DNA of 64,000 bases from Mangifera indica (lineage: Eukaryota; Streptophyta; Magnoliopsida; Sapindales; Anacardiaceae): contig NC_058141.1 of assembly GCF_011075055.1 (NCBI RefSeq), forward strand, positions 1,860,001 through 1,924,000, read 5' to 3'. Below the pieces are notes generated by a model, which searched no databases, was not told the origin of the DNA, and was given only the letters and a program-made list of their open reading frames with translations. Positions 61,265 to 64,000 of the stretch are shown in pieces; the first letter of the stretch is position 1; each line of letters starts with the position of its first letter. The position numbers and the translations under genes were made by a program.

Positions 61265-61990
61265 CATTTTGTGTATGTTATAACTAATGCAATTTTTCTT
61301 AACTTTAGCATCAGTTAAAGCTAAAAAGTAAACACTATATCAGGATCAATAAATCAGATTGAAGGCTTCGAAAAAGTAACAATTTTTTTGAAAAATAAGA
61401 CTAAATTAAACATTAATGATATATTATATTTAAAGAGATTTAGAAAAAATCTACTTAATTTTAAAGATATAAGAAATAATGGTTATAACATTAAAACCAT
61501 GAGTGAAAATGTTACAGAATTTTTTTATATAACTAATAATACCTTCAAAAGAAGGCTTATATTAGATAAATTGTCCGTTTTATCATCTGAATTATATTAT
61601 ACAATCATAAAGGCAATTGAAACTTACACAATATCAAACAAGAAGTTCTTTGATCTAAAAATGTTTATGCTTTGGTATGACTGTTTAGGTCACCCAAGAT
61701 CTATAATGATGTGTAAAATTATTGAAAATTTACATGAACATATACTAAAGAATCACAAAATGTTATTGTCCAGTAAAAAATTTTACACTGCCTATTTATA
61801 AAACAAATTAGTAATAAAATCATCTCTCTCCAAAGTTGGAGTTGAATCCTTATCATTCTTACAAAAGATTCAAGAGGACATATGTGGACCAATTCATCCA
61901 TCAAGTATACCATTTCGTTATTTTATAGTCTTAATTGATGTATTTACACGATGGTCTCATGTTTATTTATTACCAATTTGAAATGTGATC
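61265..61990 (+). pseudogene. Copia protease/pre-integrase/integrase remnant of copy 2
   Basis: 61388-61801 (137 codons) corresponds to the pre-integrase and zinc-binding part seen at 30909-31475. It retains Trp at the position where copy 1 has a stop, but the second zinc Cys after FYTA is Tyr. The protease active site is gone through a deletion of roughly 115 bp relative to copy 1, near 61289. The integrase core continues with IRLDNVGEF near 62060 and is then disrupted. Confidence 0.75.
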
Positions 61991-63189
61991 TTTGCTAAAC
62001 TGTTAATACAAATTATTAAATTAAAGACATATTTCGTAGATTATTTGATCAAGTCAATACGGCTAGATAATGTTGGTGAATTTACCTATAAGAATTTGAT
62101 GATTATTACATATTTATGGGATTGATGTTGAACATCTAGTCTCGCATATCCACACTTAAATTGAATTAGTTGAGTTTTTTTATAAAATGACTCTAAGTAG
62201 TTACACGCATTTTATTACTAAAAACTCAATTATTAATTTCTATGTGGGAACATACTATATTACATGTACAACGTTAATTCGCTTGCTATCTTCTTCTTAT
62301 CTTCAATGTTCTTCTCTATAATTGGTTCTTGGTCATCAATTAGATATATCTCATTTAAGGATATTTGGTTGCATTGTATAAGTCTCTATTGCGTCTCCTC
62401 AACACACTAAAATGCCTTCTAAAGTTACATATGACCTTATTTGATACATATCTATCATGTCTTATCTAGATCCTCGCACATCCTAAAGTAAAATTGAAGT
62501 GTAAAAGATAGTGAATTTATAAATTATTCCAACTAAATGTCTGATATATTTGTACATTCGACAAAAGTAATAAGATCACATGGACCAACTATCAACACAC
62601 CAACAAGAATTAATGTGATTGTTGAACAGTCCATTCAAATAGTGACTAATCAATCTACTGCAAGGCATAAGTATGATAAACTTGTTAGATCGAAAGACAC
62701 TATTCTTTGAAAAAGAAAGAGAAATAATTAAACAGATATTAATTATGATGATCCTAAAATGGTTGAAAAATACTTACTCTTTAATAATCCTCACTCTCTA
62801 ATAATCCTCCAAAAGAGGTTATAGTCCTTGAAAAGACTTAAACCCCTGAAGTGGCATAAACCTTGACGAATAAAAAAATGAGAATATTAAAATATCTTTA
62901 AATTATATTTATACACAAAAGATGTGGAACCATGAAACAATTAAAACTGATGATGCATTCTCATTTATAGTAGCTATTGAAATTATGAATGATGATGATT
63001 TTGAACTATGTATTATAGACGAGTGTAGATAAAGACATGATTAGCTTAAATAAGAAGAAGCAATTCGAATAGAATTAGCTTTTTTAGTGAAACATTAACT
63101 GTTTAGGCCTGTAGTTATAAACCTAAGGATGTATAACCTGTTGGATATAAATAAGTATTTGTGAGAAAAAGAAATGATAAAACAAGGCT

Positions 63190-64000
63190 TATAGCCTAAG
63201 GCTTTTTCCAAATGCCAGGTATATACTTTGATGAAACATATGCTCCTGTGACAGATATAATCACATTCAGATATTTAATCAGCTTAACAGTCTCTAAAGG
63301 AATAGATACGTGTCTAATGGATATAGTTATTGCTTATTTATATGAACACTTGGATACTGAAATTTATATAAAACTCCTTGAATTTTATATAAATTTAAGT
63401 TGGCTAAAGTAAAAAGGGTAAATCTAAGAGACATATACTCAATTAAATTACAAAGATCATTATACTAATTAAAATAATTCAAAAGAATATAGTACAATCG
63501 TCTTATGAATATTTGAGAAAAGAAGGTTATGTGGATGACTTTATATGTCATGTGTCTTTATCAAAAGGTTAGAATTGAGATTTGTCATTGTAGTAGTTTA
63601 TGTTAATGACATGAATTTAATTGAGACTCTTGAAAAGCTCTTAAAAACTATTGAATATCTAAAAAGGAATTTGAGATGAAAGAGTTGGAGAAAACAAAAT
63701 ATTGTGTTGACTTGTAGATCAAACATAATTCAAATGGAATACTTATCAATTAATCAATGTATATCAAAAAATTGTTAAAATGCTTTAATATGGATAATAC
63801 TTATCCTTTAAGCATTCCAATGGTTTTCAATCTCTTGATCCGAAAAATATCAATTTCGCCTTAAAAAAGAAGATGAAAAAATACTCGATCCTAAAGTATT
63901 GTATCTTAATATCATTGGAGCTCTATTATATTTGGCCTAATATACTAGATCAGATATATCCTTTACAGTCAATTTATTGGTCCGATTTAGCTCTATACCA
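63190..64000 (+). pseudogene. Copia reverse transcriptase remnant of copy 2, cut by window end
   Basis: 63212-63412 carries DETYAPVTDIITFRYLISLT and related wording, equivalent to 29199-29588 of copy 1. The polymerase box at 63599-63610 reads YVND, losing the first catalytic Asp. The RT end (SIPMVF..., ALLYLA) is readable in shifted frames up to the window edge. Confidence 0.8.

Larger units (their letters stand above)
59813..64000 (+). mobile_element. Second Ty1-copia element, 5'-truncated, runs off the window
   Basis: From about 59813 onward the + strand aligns with the reverse complement of the first element's gag-to-RT region (32510 down to about 28640). No LTR, primer site or hairpin-rich leader precedes it. 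Differences from copy 1 are frequent, so the two are old relatives, not recent duplicates. It carries the foldback insertion 60324-60984. The 3' end lies beyond 64000. Confidence 0.8.

Noticed and set aside
63985..64000. GCTCTATACCA resembling the complement of an initiator-tRNA primer site
   Set aside because: It aligns with coding sequence at the RT end in copia copy 1 (near 28640), so it is not a primer site.

Overview
This window is AT-rich nuclear DNA from a flowering plant, most likely a eudicot. Three long intron-containing plant genes, all on the + strand, sit in a sea of transposon-derived sequence. No rRNA, tRNA, CRISPR or bacterial-type operon structure was seen. The species cannot be named from the sequence alone.

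Genes. (1) 5498-13701: a 15-exon ANTH-domain clathrin assembly protein (AP180/CALM type, 569 aa) whose reading frame closes at every splice junction. (2) 41774-44758: a 3-exon, membrane-anchored myosin-binding protein of the MyoB / GTD-binding (DUF593) family (937 aa). (3) 55359-57917: a 6-exon receptor-like cytoplasmic kinase (404 aa) related to the cysteine-rich receptor-like kinases but lacking any ectodomain. Genes 2 and 3 resemble the Arabidopsis neighbours At1g70750 and At1g70740, so the pair looks like conserved microsynteny stretched here by about 10.6 kb of repeats. The first gene acts in endocytosis at the plasma membrane and the second tethers myosin XI to vesicles. The third is a cytosolic signalling kinase with no shown link to the others.

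Mobile and viral DNA. About 20.0-27.4 kb (- strand) is a decayed endogenous pararetrovirus (Caulimoviridae), with capsid zinc-knuckle, movement protein, aspartic protease, reverse transcriptase and RNase H remnants all broken by stops. It is followed directly by a complete Ty1-copia retrotransposon (27501-33680, - strand). That element has about 270-bp LTRs, a perfect 5-bp target duplication (AAAAG), a polypurine tract and a putative primer site. A second, 5'-truncated relative runs on the + strand from about 59813 to the window end. At least seven, probably eight, copies of a foldback Mutator-like element family lie at 1-705, 2379-3103, 3623-3990 (partial), 4133-4962, 15648-16448, 48331-49010, 50166-51064 and 60324-60984. 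Two have perfect 9-bp target duplications. A family of about 170-bp MITEs, two long inverted-repeat elements, two possible hAT-like elements, dispersed direct/inverted repeats and two compound microsatellites fill most of the rest.

The least expected structure is an array of short hairpins at about 32.06-33.20 kb, in the gag/leader part of the copia element. The stems differ from one another, the 5-nt loop is nearly constant (TTNNG on the + strand, CNNAA in the element's own sense), and at least two stem differences between copies are compensatory.
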